Assembly: GCA_018267275.1 (NCBI GenBank)
Contig: JAFDYV010000007.1
Location: 248,001 to 312,000, forward strand
Reading direction: 5' to 3'
Length of the DNA stretch: 64,000 nucleotides
From: Bacteroidota bacterium
Lineage (GTDB): Bacteria > Bacteroidota > Bacteroidia > Cytophagales > Cyclobacteriaceae
This document shows positions 42,419-51,305 of this stretch, piece after piece (positions within the stretch are counted from its first letter, which is position 1; each line of letters starts with the position of its first letter). The notes beneath the pieces are model-generated. The model made no database searches. It saw nothing but the letters and a program-made list of their open reading frames with translations, and was not told the origin of the DNA. The position numbers were made by a program, and so were the translations under genes.

Positions 42419-43996
42419 ATGAAACAGATTTTGAAGTTGTCGATTTTTAGCTTGGTGGTGTTGCTCACCAGCTGTTACAGCGACCTGGATCCGAAAGATC
42501 AGGGAGGTAACTTATTGAACGCAACAAATGCTTACAAAACAGATGCTGACTTCAAGCAAGGGTTAGCAAAACTGTATGCCGCATTTGCGGTAAGCGGCCA
42601 GCAAGGGCCTGCCGGCCAAGGCGATATCTCGGGTATCGATGAAGGCTTCGGCCAATACTTGCGTGCATATTGGAATGCACAAGAGTTGACTACCGATGAG
42701 GCAGTCATCGCCTGGAATGACCAAACAATCAAGGACTATCACTGGCATACCTGGACATCTAGCGATGTGTTCAACCAAGCTTTGTATTACCGCGTGATTT
42801 ACACCGTAACGTTATGCAATGAGTTTATCAGGGCTTCTGCAGGTAAATCAACTGAAGTACAACAATTCCGCGAAGAGGCTCGCTTCTTACGTGCATTAGC
42901 TTACTGGCATGCCTTGGATTTGTTTGGCAACGTGCCATTTGTAACCGAAGCAGATGCTGTTGGTTCTACTTTGCCGAAGCAAATCAACCGTGCGGACCTG
43001 TTCGCCTATATTGAAAAAGAGTTGTTGGATTTGGATGCAAAAGGATTGATGGGCAACCCTCGCTTTGAATACGGCCGTGCCGACAAAGCTGCAGTGTGGA
43101 TGTTGCTGGCCAAATTGTATTTGAATGCGCAAGTGTACACCGGCCAGAGCCGTGCCACCGATTGCATCACGCAAGTGAACAAAGTGATTGGTGCAGGTTA
43201 TCAATTAACCAGTGGAAGCACTGCATTCACCACTGCTTATGGCAAAAACTTTTTAGCTGATAACCACACCAGCCCCGAGTTGATTTTCTCCATTGCTTTT
43301 GATGGCTTGCGCACGCAAACCTATGGTGGTACGACCTACATCATCAATGCATCGCTGGGTGGGTCTATGAACAAAGATTCAGATTTCGGAAGTCGTTCGG
43401 GCTGGAGTGGCTTACGTACCACACCACAGTTTGTCGGCCTGTTTACCTCAGGCGATCAGCGCGATATGTTGTACCGCCCAGGCCAGTCTATAGATATTAA
43501 CGATATTGGATTATTCACCGATGGTTTGGCCGTGGGCAAATACCGCAACCGCACACAAACGGGCGCATTGGCTCCTAATGTTGGCTATAGCGGTAGTGGT
43601 GACACGTTTATGGACGTAGACTTCCCCATGTTCCGCTTGGCAGATGCATACTTGATGTATGCCGAAGCGGTGTTGCGTGGAGGTTCAGGCGGTTCTGCTT
43701 CTCAGGCACTTACTTATGTAAATCAATTGCGTACACGCAGCAATGCGGGCGCCATTACGCAAGCACAATTGACCACTGATTTTATTTTGGACGAACGTGG
43801 TCGTGAATTATATTGGGAAGGCCACCGCAGAACGGATTTGATCCGCTACGGTAAATTTACCGGTGGCGCGTATGTGTGGCAATGGAAAGGGAATACGAAG
43901 AACGGTCAATCTACTGCTTCATTCCGCGACCTGTTCCCGATTCCTGCAGCGGACTTGGCTGCTAACCCGGGTTTGAAACAAAATGATGGATATTAA
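42419..43996 (+). CDS. SusD-like glycan-binding lipoprotein (first)
   Basis: A 525-residue surface lipoprotein (lipobox Cys19, LLTSC) of the SusD/RagB family that forms the lid of the neighbouring SusC transporter and binds starch-type oligosaccharide. The TPR-rich helical scaffold is visible in RFLRALAYWHALDLFGNVPFV and ADAYLMYAEAVLRGG. The C-terminal family motif DERGRELYWEGHRRTDLIRYGKF is present, and it ends with FPIPAADLAANPGLKQNDGY, the usual SusD ending. It begins 13 bases after SusC and is followed by SusE- and SusF-like genes. Confidence 0.96.
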   Translation: MKQILKLSIFSLVVLLTSCYSDLDPKDQGGNLLNATNAYKTDADFKQGLAKLYAAFAVSGQQGPAGQGDISGIDEGFGQYLRAYWNAQELTTDEAVIAWNDQTIKDYHWHTWTSSDVFNQALYYRVIYTVTLCNEFIRASAGKSTEVQQFREEARFLRALAYWHALDLFGNVPFVTEADAVGSTLPKQINRADLFAYIEKELLDLDAKGLMGNPRFEYGRADKAAVWMLLAKLYLNAQVYTGQSRATDCITQVNKVIGAGYQLTSGSTAFTTAYGKNFLADNHTSPELIFSIAFDGLRTQTYGGTTYIINASLGGSMNKDSDFGSRSGWSGLRTTPQFVGLFTSGDQRDMLYRPGQSIDINDIGLFTDGLAVGKYRNRTQTGALAPNVGYSGSGDTFMDVDFPMFRLADAYLMYAEAVLRGGSGGSASQALTYVNQLRTRSNAGAITQAQLTTDFILDERGRELYWEGHRRTDLIRYGKFTGGAYVWQWKGNTKNGQSTASFRDLFPIPAADLAANPGLKQNDGY

Positions 43997-44011
43997 TAAC
44001 AAACAAGTATT

Positions 44012-44845
44012 ATGAAGAAGATGAAGCATTTATTCATGGTTGCGGTGGCAATAGTACTGTTTGCTGCCTGCGACAAAGAAGGAGATCAGGTAAAGCTGAT
44101 TGGTGGTTCAAGTGATATTACGCTGTCGATTTCTTCAACAGCGGACCTCACGCTCACCAAAGCGCAAGCAAACTTTAGTTCGTTACAATTTCAATGGACT
44201 AATCCGGGGTACAAATTCTCTAATGGGGTGAATACACAGGATATCACCTTCACACTACAGATTGACTCTGCGGGTGGCAATTTCGCAAATGCAAGAACTG
44301 TTGGTCTAGAGTACAAGACTGCCTTGTCTGCATCGTTTAAGGTGAGTGAGTTAAACAACGCTTTGGCGGGAGTAGGATTGAAAGATGGGCCACTCAATAC
44401 ATTTCAATTTCGCGTTCGATCAACGCTGTCAGGCAACAACGCACCAATCTTCTCAAACACAGTTACCATGAAAATTGCAACGTACTTGGATGTGGTTTAT
44501 CCGGTTCCTGATAATCTGTTTATCATCGGTAACGCAACACCAGGTGGTTGGAACAATACTGTTTCTAATTTGGATCCAGCTCAGCGTTTGATTAAGAATT
44601 CAAAACAACCATTCCTATTTGAGATCAGTCGTATTACGCTTACTGGAGGTAACTATTATTTGCTTCTTCCAGTTGCTGGAAGTTGGAACAACAAGTATGC
44701 TTTTCCTGGGAAGAAGAATGAAAATAATCTTTTGGGAGATTCTTTTCAACCTGACGCTGGCGAAGACTTTCTCGCTCCGGCAAGTGGCGATTATAAGATC
44801 ACTGTGAACTTCAAGACAGCCAAAATTACACTTGTAAAATTATAA
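44012..44845 (+). CDS. SusE-like starch-binding lipoprotein
   Basis: A 277-residue outer-membrane lipoprotein (lipobox Cys20, LFAAC). The N-terminal half is the SusE domain, an Ig-like fold (about 25-155, with DITLSISSTADLTLTKAQAN and QWTNPGYKF). A single C-terminal SusE/SusF-type starch-binding module follows (about 165-277), with Trp residues in GNATPGGWNNTV and AGSWNNKYAFPG that would stack on glucose rings. It is shorter than Bacteroides SusE, which has more binding modules. It lies between SusD and the SusF-like gene, 15 and 6 bases away, in the SusCDEF operon. Confidence 0.88.
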   Translation: MKKMKHLFMVAVAIVLFAACDKEGDQVKLIGGSSDITLSISSTADLTLTKAQANFSSLQFQWTNPGYKFSNGVNTQDITFTLQIDSAGGNFANARTVGLEYKTALSASFKVSELNNALAGVGLKDGPLNTFQFRVRSTLSGNNAPIFSNTVTMKIATYLDVVYPVPDNLFIIGNATPGGWNNTVSNLDPAQRLIKNSKQPFLFEISRITLTGGNYYLLLPVAGSWNNKYAFPGKKNENNLLGDSFQPDAGEDFLAPASGDYKITVNFKTAKITLVKL

Positions 44846-44851
44846 GCGATC

Positions 44852-46282
44852 ATGAAAAATATTTTAAAATCAATACTTGCGGTAATGTTGGCTTTGTTGG
44901 TCAACGCCTGCTTAAAAGAGGAGTCAACACCGCAATTTACTTCTGGTAGCAGCACTTTTTCTTTCACGCCTTCTGCGACATCTGTAACAGTAGCCGCTAA
45001 AGATTCTTTGACCGCTGCACTTACACTTACATGGACTGATCCGAAATTTTCCGTGGGTTTGGCAAAATCCAAATTCACCGTAATGTTGGGCCCTGCTGAT
45101 AAAGGGTTTGCGAATTTTCAGTCGAAGGAATTCGTAGGTGTGTTAACGGGTTCATTGTTGGGCAAAGAACTGAATAGAATTGCTTTGAGGTTTGGTGGCG
45201 TTATCGGGCAGCCGATAAGCTTAGATGTGAAAATGATCGCGTCTTTGACGAACAACAATGAGCCAATATCAACTCAGGTAACCAAAATCACCTTTACGCC
45301 AGCAAGTGACCTGTCGATAGTCGCTTCGTCTGGATCTGTCGTAACCTCTGCTGCAAACAAAGATTTAGTTGGACTTACACTTAATTGGAGTATTGGCTTC
45401 AACGGCTACGAAGGTTCACGTTCATATCAACTTCAGTACGCTAAGGGGGGCACAAATTTCGCCTCGCCAGTTGTGATTGATCTTACAACTCTAAGCCGGT
45501 CATTTACGCAAAAGCAGTTAAATGACATTGCTGCGCTTGCCTACGGTATACCTGCAGGCACTGCTGGCCCGGTTGAATTTAGAGTGAGGGCTACCAACGG
45601 TTTGGGTGCCGTCATTTTCTCGAATGTGGTAACTGTAAATGTTACCCCTTATGAGACAGTTTATCCTTCCATTTGGGGTATGGGTGCGGCACTCAATGGC
45701 TGGGGTCCTTGGCAGAGTAAAGAGGTTGAGGTTGTTGGCACAGCCTTCCAAGTATTTGAAATGGTTGCGCAAATTACCAACGGAGAAACTTTCCGATTCT
45801 TTGCGCAAGCAGATTGGGGGCCTAATTCTTACAACTACCCTTTCTTCACTACCGTGGATTCAAAGTTTGAGAACGCAAATGATGGCGACAAAAACTTTAG
45901 GTTTATTGGAGCAACTGGCTGGTATCGGGTGAATGTAAATTTGAATACAAAGGTAGTGACTGCTGTCGCAACTGCTGAGCCTGTACTCTATATGATGGGA
46001 GCTGGACTAAATGGTTGGGGTCCTTGGAATGACAAAGAGGTTAAGATGACCTATAAAAAGCCAGGAGTTTTTGAAGCAAATCCTACATTCAAAGTGGAGT
46101 CATTCCGATTCTTTGCACAAAACGATTGGGGGCCTACATCGTACAACTATCCGTTCTTTACTTCCGTGGATTCAAGATTCGAGAATGCCAATGACGGTGA
46201 TAAGAATTTTAAATATATCGGCACACCGGGAAATTATCGCATCCGTGTTGACTTGAATGCCAAGACTGTAGTCAATTTCTAG
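44852..46282 (+). CDS. SusF/SusE-like starch-binding lipoprotein with duplicated module
   Basis: A 476-residue lipoprotein (lipobox Cys20, LLVNAC). Two Ig-like domains (about 25-140 and 145-265, the first SusE-like) are followed by two tandem starch-binding modules of about 100 residues (about 270-375 and 375-476). Each module contains the matching motifs LNGWGPW and FRFFAQ-x-DWGP-x-SYNYPFF, then ENANDGDKNF. The conserved Trp residues fit glucan stacking. It helps hold starch at the cell surface but has no transport role. It is the last gene of the SusCDEF operon, closed by a terminator. Confidence 0.88.
   Translation: MKNILKSILAVMLALLVNACLKEESTPQFTSGSSTFSFTPSATSVTVAAKDSLTAALTLTWTDPKFSVGLAKSKFTVMLGPADKGFANFQSKEFVGVLTGSLLGKELNRIALRFGGVIGQPISLDVKMIASLTNNNEPISTQVTKITFTPASDLSIVASSGSVVTSAANKDLVGLTLNWSIGFNGYEGSRSYQLQYAKGGTNFASPVVIDLTTLSRSFTQKQLNDIAALAYGIPAGTAGPVEFRVRATNGLGAVIFSNVVTVNVTPYETVYPSIWGMGAALNGWGPWQSKEVEVVGTAFQVFEMVAQITNGETFRFFAQADWGPNSYNYPFFTTVDSKFENANDGDKNFRFIGATGWYRVNVNLNTKVVTAVATAEPVLYMMGAGLNGWGPWNDKEVKMTYKKPGVFEANPTFKVESFRFFAQNDWGPTSYNYPFFTSVDSRFENANDGDKNFKYIGTPGNYRIRVDLNAKTVVNF
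45661..46279 (+). repeat. Tandem duplication of a starch-binding module
   Basis: Two modules share an anchor TGGGGTCCTT at 45701 and 46016, an offset of 315 bp (105 codons), with long runs of near-identical codons. This indicates internal duplication within the SusF-like gene. Confidence 0.75.
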
Positions 46283-46300
46283 TTTAAATAAGCGAAAAGT

Positions 46301-46330
46301 CGGGGGCAGCGATGCCTCCGATTTTTTTTT
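46301..46330 (+). terminator. Rho-independent terminator after SusCDEF
   Basis: Stem CGGGGGCA / TGCCTCCG (one G-U pair) with a GCGA tetraloop, then A and a run of nine T. It ends the SusCDEF transcript before the secreted amylase gene, though read-through is possible since that gene starts 24 bases later. Confidence 0.88.
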
Positions 46331-46353
46331 CTTGACAAAAAAACTGTATTTGA

Positions 46354-49152
46354 ATGATGCGAAGATTATTGGGATTAGCAGTTGTATGGATATCGTGCCA
46401 TTCACTCGTTGCGCAAGTCGTCACCACCAACCCTACCTTTCCGGTAGCCAATCAGCCTGTTACCATCACGGTTGATGTGACGGGTACGTCACTGGCCAAC
46501 TTCACGGCTTATGATGCTACCACCAATCCGGTTTTTATTTGGACGTGGATACCGCCTCGCGCGGGAGTTCCAACTGTTGATGCACCTTCAAATATTAATC
46601 CTGCATCGAGTAACGCTGCCGCCACCAATCCGGCCAAGTGCACTCGCATCAGCACAAACGTATACCAGATTACTTTTACGCCTACTACGTTTTTCAACAG
46701 GCCAGCTTCTGATTTGCCACAGATTGGCCTGAAGTTGAAAACCAATAACTGGAGTGACAACCGGCAAACCGATGTAGATAAGTTTATCACGTTCACATCG
46801 GGGTTTGCAGTGCAGTTTTCGCAGCCTACTCAAAGTTCATTTCTCGTCAATCCAGGTACACCTATTTCTGTTGTGGCCAATGCCTCGCAAAGCGCAAGCC
46901 TTACATTGAAAGTCAATGGCACTACCGTTTCAAGTGTGGCGAGCGGTACATCGCTCACCTATACGCACACCGTTACCGAGACGTCAGGATCAATTCCGGT
47001 TGTGTTTGAAGCCAACAATGGCACCGAGACAAAGTCGGTGAGCTTTACATACACCATTCGCTCCGCCACGGTGCAAGCGCCCATCCCCACGGGCATAAAA
47101 AATGGAATCAATTACACAGCCGATGCTACCAAAGCAACCTTGCGCTTGTGGGCACCCGGAAAAAATTCGGTTTACGTGTTGGGTGACTTCAACGATTGGA
47201 CCATTAACGCCAACTATCAGATGAAAAAAAGTGGCGAGTTTTTTTGGTTAGAGATAGGAGGTTTAACGGCAGGAATAGAGTATGCATTTCAATATTTGGT
47301 AGATGAAACGGTTTACATTGCAGATCCATTTGCTGACAAAATTTTAGATCCTGACGATTCATTTATTCCTACCGCCACCTTCCCTAACCTAAAGCCCTTT
47401 CCCACTAAGGCGCTGTCTGATAAATGGTATTTCAATCGCGTATCCGTTATCCAAACCGGACAAACACCCTATGTGTGGCAAACCACTAATTTCCAGAAAC
47501 CACCCAAAGAAAAACTGGTCATCTATGAATTGCATATCCGCGATTTCTTTGACACCGGTAAAAAGAATTATCAAACACTGATTGATACGCTCAGCTACTT
47601 CAAAAGGCTTGGCATCAATGCCATTGAACTAATGCCCATAACCGAATTTAACGGCAACGATAGCTGGGGTTATAACCCCACGTTTATGTTTGCACCCGAT
47701 AAATTTTATGGTACCAAAAACAAATTGAAAGAGTTTATCGACAAATGCCACCAAAATGGTATTGCCGTAATTTTGGATATTGTGATGAACCACCAAGACT
47801 TGCCCAACGCCTACCTGATGCAAGACTTCAACTTCACCACCATGAAGCCGAACCCCACCAACCGTTGGTTCAATGTAGATGCCACGCACCCGTTCAATGT
47901 TTTCTTTGACATGAACCATGAGAGTTCCTACACCAAAGCATATTTGGATACGGTGAATTACTATTGGATTAATGAGTTTAAAATGGACGGCTATCGCTAC
48001 GATTTGTCCAAAGGTTTTACGCAGGTAAACTCAGGTAGCAATGTAGGCGCTTGGTCTGCACGCGACGCCTCGCGCATCGCTATTTTAAAACGTATGTACG
48101 ACAAGATTCGCACATACTCCAATGATGCCTATGTGATACTCGAACACTTTGCCGACAATGCAGAGGAAACCGAATTATCGGGCATGGGCATGATGCTGTG
48201 GGGAAATTTTCACGGAGCCTACTCGCAAAGCACCATGGGTTTTTCATCCGGATCAGACATTGGTGGCATGTGGTACAAAAACCGCGGGTGGGCAGCACCC
48301 AACTCGGTCGGCTACATGGAAAGCCAAGATGAAGAGCGCCTGATGTTTCTGAACTTGCAGTCCGGCAACTCAAACACCATCTACAATGTGCGCAGCCTCC
48401 CCACTGCGCTTGATAGAATGAAGGCGGCCTCAGCTGTATTCTACACGATACCTGGACCCAAAATGCTTTGGCAGTTTGGTGAGTTGGGGTACGATGTCTC
48501 AATTAACGAAAACGGCCGCACCGGTGCGAAACCCATTCGCTGGAATTATTATTCTGAGCCTGACCGTAAAGCACTCTTTGATTTTACGGCCGAGTTGATC
48601 AAACTCAAAACAACATATCCGATTTTTAACACTACGGATGCCACGGTTACTCAGGGTAGCGTATTTGTAAAGGAAGTAAAACTGAAGGGAATTCCCTTTG
48701 TCGCAAATCCAACCAAACCTGAAGAGATGAATGTGCAGGCGATTGCTAACTTCGATACCAACGCAGCACAGGCATCCATTACCTTCTTGCATTTGGGCAA
48801 ATGGTACGATTATGTGCGGGGAACAGAATTCAATATCACGAGCAATCCGTACTCAATGCGCTTGGAGCCTGGAGATTATTACTTGTTTACCGATGTGCCC
48901 TTGAAGACTGTGACTTCTGCCGATGATGAAGCTGCGATTGTTACTTTGTTTCCCAATCCTACCACGCAACAAATGCACATAGCAGGTGAGAACCTGAAAG
49001 GAATGACGATGTTCAGTGCACAAGGTGCCGAAGTGAAACCATTGCAAATAGATGCTGCTACTTGGGATGTTAGTCATTTGGCTCCCGGCCTGTATGTGGT
49101 GGAAGTAAAGACTGAAAACAAGCTGATCCGCAAAAAAATTATCAAGCAATAA
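46354..49152 (+). CDS. GH13 alpha-amylase/pullulanase-type enzyme with type IX sorting domain
   Basis: A 932-residue secreted enzyme. Parts in order: signal peptide (1-20), two N-terminal beta domains (about 20-250), a CBM48-type domain (about 255-350, with LGDFNDW), the GH13 barrel (about 380-780) with Asp550 (DGYRYD), Glu597 (VILEH) and Asp659 (ESQDEER), a C-terminal beta domain, and a type A sorting domain of the type IX system (about 862-932: LFPNPTTQQ ... HLAPGLYVVEVKTENKLIRKKIIKQ). It should be exported and held at the cell surface, serving as the SusG counterpart without a lipid anchor. The E-set domain suggests branch or debranching activity, but this cannot be told by eye. It lies just after the SusCDEF terminator. 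Confidence 0.92.
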   Translation: MMRRLLGLAVVWISCHSLVAQVVTTNPTFPVANQPVTITVDVTGTSLANFTAYDATTNPVFIWTWIPPRAGVPTVDAPSNINPASSNAAATNPAKCTRISTNVYQITFTPTTFFNRPASDLPQIGLKLKTNNWSDNRQTDVDKFITFTSGFAVQFSQPTQSSFLVNPGTPISVVANASQSASLTLKVNGTTVSSVASGTSLTYTHTVTETSGSIPVVFEANNGTETKSVSFTYTIRSATVQAPIPTGIKNGINYTADATKATLRLWAPGKNSVYVLGDFNDWTINANYQMKKSGEFFWLEIGGLTAGIEYAFQYLVDETVYIADPFADKILDPDDSFIPTATFPNLKPFPTKALSDKWYFNRVSVIQTGQTPYVWQTTNFQKPPKEKLVIYELHIRDFFDTGKKNYQTLIDTLSYFKRLGINAIELMPITEFNGNDSWGYNPTFMFAPDKFYGTKNKLKEFIDKCHQNGIAVILDIVMNHQDLPNAYLMQDFNFTTMKPNPTNRWFNVDATHPFNVFFDMNHESSYTKAYLDTVNYYWINEFKMDGYRYDLSKGFTQVNSGSNVGAWSARDASRIAILKRMYDKIRTYSNDAYVILEHFADNAEETELSGMGMMLWGNFHGAYSQSTMGFSSGSDIGGMWYKNRGWAAPNSVGYMESQDEERLMFLNLQSGNSNTIYNVRSLPTALDRMKAASAVFYTIPGPKMLWQFGELGYDVSINENGRTGAKPIRWNYYSEPDRKALFDFTAELIKLKTTYPIFNTTDATVTQGSVFVKEVKLKGIPFVANPTKPEEMNVQAIANFDTNAAQASITFLHLGKWYDYVRGTEFNITSNPYSMRLEPGDYYLFTDVPLKTVTSADDEAAIVTLFPNPTTQQMHIAGENLKGMTMFSAQGAEVKPLQIDAATWDVSHLAPGLYVVEVKTENKLIRKKIIKQ

Positions 49153-49181
49153 CGCTAACCCAGACTATAACCAAACCACAC

Positions 49182-51029
49182 ATGAGACGAATTTCTATTG
49201 TAAGTGTGTTTCTTCTAATTCAGATTTTAGCGCAAGGCCAAAATACTTTTACCCGTGTAGAGCCCGCTTTTTGGTGGGTGGGCTTTAGCAATCCAGAAGT
49301 AGAAGTTCTTTTTTACCACAAAGATTTAAATCTTTCTGCCTATCAACCGCGGGTACAGTCCGAAACGGTGAAGTTGAAGCGCGTGACCCGTACCGAAAAT
49401 CCCCGCTATGTATTCTTAACGTTACAACTAACAGCGGCCACCCAGCCAGGCGTGGTGCCCATCGTGTTTACCGATGGGAAAAAGTCAATAACGTATTCGT
49501 ATCAATTCAAAGAGCGCTCATCAGATAAAAATCGAATTCAAGGGTTCAGCGCTGCTGATGTGTTGTACTTGATCATGCCTGATCGGTTTGCCAATGGCGA
49601 TGTGAAAAATGATTCTTTGCCTGGTTTTTATCAGGGCGTTCACCGCGATCAGCCCTTTGGCCGCCACGGAGGAGATTTAAAGGGCATCTCAGATCATTTA
49701 GACTATATTAAAGACTTAGGTGTTACGGGCATCTGGCTAAACCCCATCTTGGAGAACAATCAGAAGCGCGAAAGCTACCATGGTTATGCCATCACAGACT
49801 TATATCAGGTCGATCAGCGCTTTGGGAGCAACGAAGATTATGTAGCATTGATCAACAAGGGGCATTCCATGGGCATCAAAATGATTCAAGACATGGTGAT
49901 TAACCACATCGGCAACGAACACTGGCTGATGAAAGATCTGCCCGAAAAAGACTGGGTGCATCAATTCCCCACTTTTACAAGATCCAACTACCGCAGCGAA
50001 GCGGTGTCAGACCCTTATCGTTCTACTCAAGATTTGACTTTGATGACCGATGGCTGGTTTGACAATACGATGCCAGATGTAAATCAAAACAATCCATTGT
50101 TTGCCACTTACCTTATTCAGAATGCAATTTGGTGGATTGAGTATGCTGGTATTGACGGCATACGAATGGACACCTATCCTTACCCCGACAAAGATTTTAT
50201 GGCTCGTTGGGCAAAAGCGATTTTAACCGAGTACCCCCAATTTAATATCGTGGGCGAAGTGCTGATGAATGCCAAGCCAGTTATTAGCTATTGGCAACAG
50301 GGAGCCTTCAACCACGATGGTTACCAATCCAATTTGCCTTCTGTCATTGATTTTCCGTTGACGAACGCTATCAATGCTGCCCTTAACGAAAAAGGCTCTT
50401 GGGATACCGGTCTATCGAAATTGTACATGACGCTGAGCCACGATTTTATTTATCCCAATGCCAATGGCAATGTTACGTTTGTAGACAATCACGACATGAG
50501 CCGGTACTATCACAATGTCGGCCGGGACATGAACAAGTTCAAGATGGGGCTCACATTCTTGCTCACCACGCGCGGCATCCCCCAACTCTATTATGGCACT
50601 GAGTTATTGATGGATGGCGACTACTCCATACACCCCACTGTAAGGCGCGATGTGCCCGGTGGTTGGCGCGATGACAAAGAAAACAACTTTATACGCGCAG
50701 GCAGAACCAAAGATCAAAATGAGGCATATGACTTTATGAAGAAATTGCTCGATTGGCGCAAGTCAAAACCCGTCATTCATTCGGGCAAACTCATGCACTT
50801 CATCCCGCATGATAATGTATATGTCTACTTCCGTTACTCGGAGAATGGCGAAACCGTGATGGTGGTTTTAAACGGCAACGACAAGCCGATGGAATTGAAG
50901 ACAGACCGGTTCAGGGAAGTCATCCGCGGCAAATCGTCTGCTAAAGACGTGATTAATGATGCTATCATTAACAATCTATCATCGTTGCAGATACCCGCAA
51001 ATGCCAGTTTGGTCTTAGAACTTAAGTAA
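49182..51029 (+). CDS. SusA-like GH13 neopullulanase/cyclomaltodextrinase
   Basis: A 615-residue GH13 enzyme, similar to Bacteroides SusA. A signal peptide (1-19, LAQGQ) places it in the periplasm. The N-terminal cyclomaltodextrinase-N domain (about 22-110: VEPAFWWVGFSNPEVEVLFYH) is followed by the barrel: Asp330 (DGIRMDTYP), Glu359 (VGEVL) and Asp438 (VDNHDMS). The MPDRFANGD calcium-type loop is present. It would shorten maltodextrins after SusC/D import. It begins 29 bases after the secreted amylase and is probably co-transcribed with it. No lipobox is present. Confidence 0.94.
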   Translation: MRRISIVSVFLLIQILAQGQNTFTRVEPAFWWVGFSNPEVEVLFYHKDLNLSAYQPRVQSETVKLKRVTRTENPRYVFLTLQLTAATQPGVVPIVFTDGKKSITYSYQFKERSSDKNRIQGFSAADVLYLIMPDRFANGDVKNDSLPGFYQGVHRDQPFGRHGGDLKGISDHLDYIKDLGVTGIWLNPILENNQKRESYHGYAITDLYQVDQRFGSNEDYVALINKGHSMGIKMIQDMVINHIGNEHWLMKDLPEKDWVHQFPTFTRSNYRSEAVSDPYRSTQDLTLMTDGWFDNTMPDVNQNNPLFATYLIQNAIWWIEYAGIDGIRMDTYPYPDKDFMARWAKAILTEYPQFNIVGEVLMNAKPVISYWQQGAFNHDGYQSNLPSVIDFPLTNAINAALNEKGSWDTGLSKLYMTLSHDFIYPNANGNVTFVDNHDMSRYYHNVGRDMNKFKMGLTFLLTTRGIPQLYYGTELLMDGDYSIHPTVRRDVPGGWRDDKENNFIRAGRTKDQNEAYDFMKKLLDWRKSKPVIHSGKLMHFIPHDNVYVYFRYSENGETVMVVLNGNDKPMELKTDRFREVIRGKSSAKDVINDAIINNLSSLQIPANASLVLELK

Positions 51030-51152
51030 AAAAACACGGGAATAGCCAACCGTTGCAAGGGGCAAGAAATCTGCCATGCCAATCATTTTTGCGTGCTCAG
51101 GCTTAAAAGGACCATGCAACATTTGGAGTAGAAATGCCCAATGTGCTTAAAT

Positions 51153-51181
51153 CGGAAACGATTGCGGAATCGATTCCGAAA
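51153..51181. promoter_or_regulatory. LacI-type operator pair upstream of the second SusC
   Basis: At 51162-51181 there is a 20-bp palindrome with one mismatch, left half TTGCGGAATC and right half GATTCCGAAA, centred on CG. An overlapping weaker site CGGAAACGATTGCG (51153-51166) has its CG centre 12 bases away. Both fit the general LacI-family pattern AAnCGnTT. The pair lies just upstream of a likely promoter, and a lacI gene sits in the same locus. Confidence 0.6.
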
Positions 51182-51216
51182 ATTTTTTTTAAGAAAAAAC
51201 GAGTTATTGCATTGAA

Positions 51217-51247
51217 ATTGGGATAATAAAGGCTTAATATTGATTTG
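51217..51247 (+). promoter_or_regulatory. Promoter for the second SusCD pair
   Basis: ATTG (51217-51220), a 19-base spacer and TTGATTTG (51240-51247), one mismatch from TAnnTTTG. The leader to the SusC start would be about 55 bases. The LacI-type palindromes end 35 bases upstream. Confidence 0.45.
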
Positions 51248-51305
51248 GGAAATAATCTAGGGTTATTTCCTGCTTATTTAAACAAACCTTAAACCAATCT
51301 TTTTT

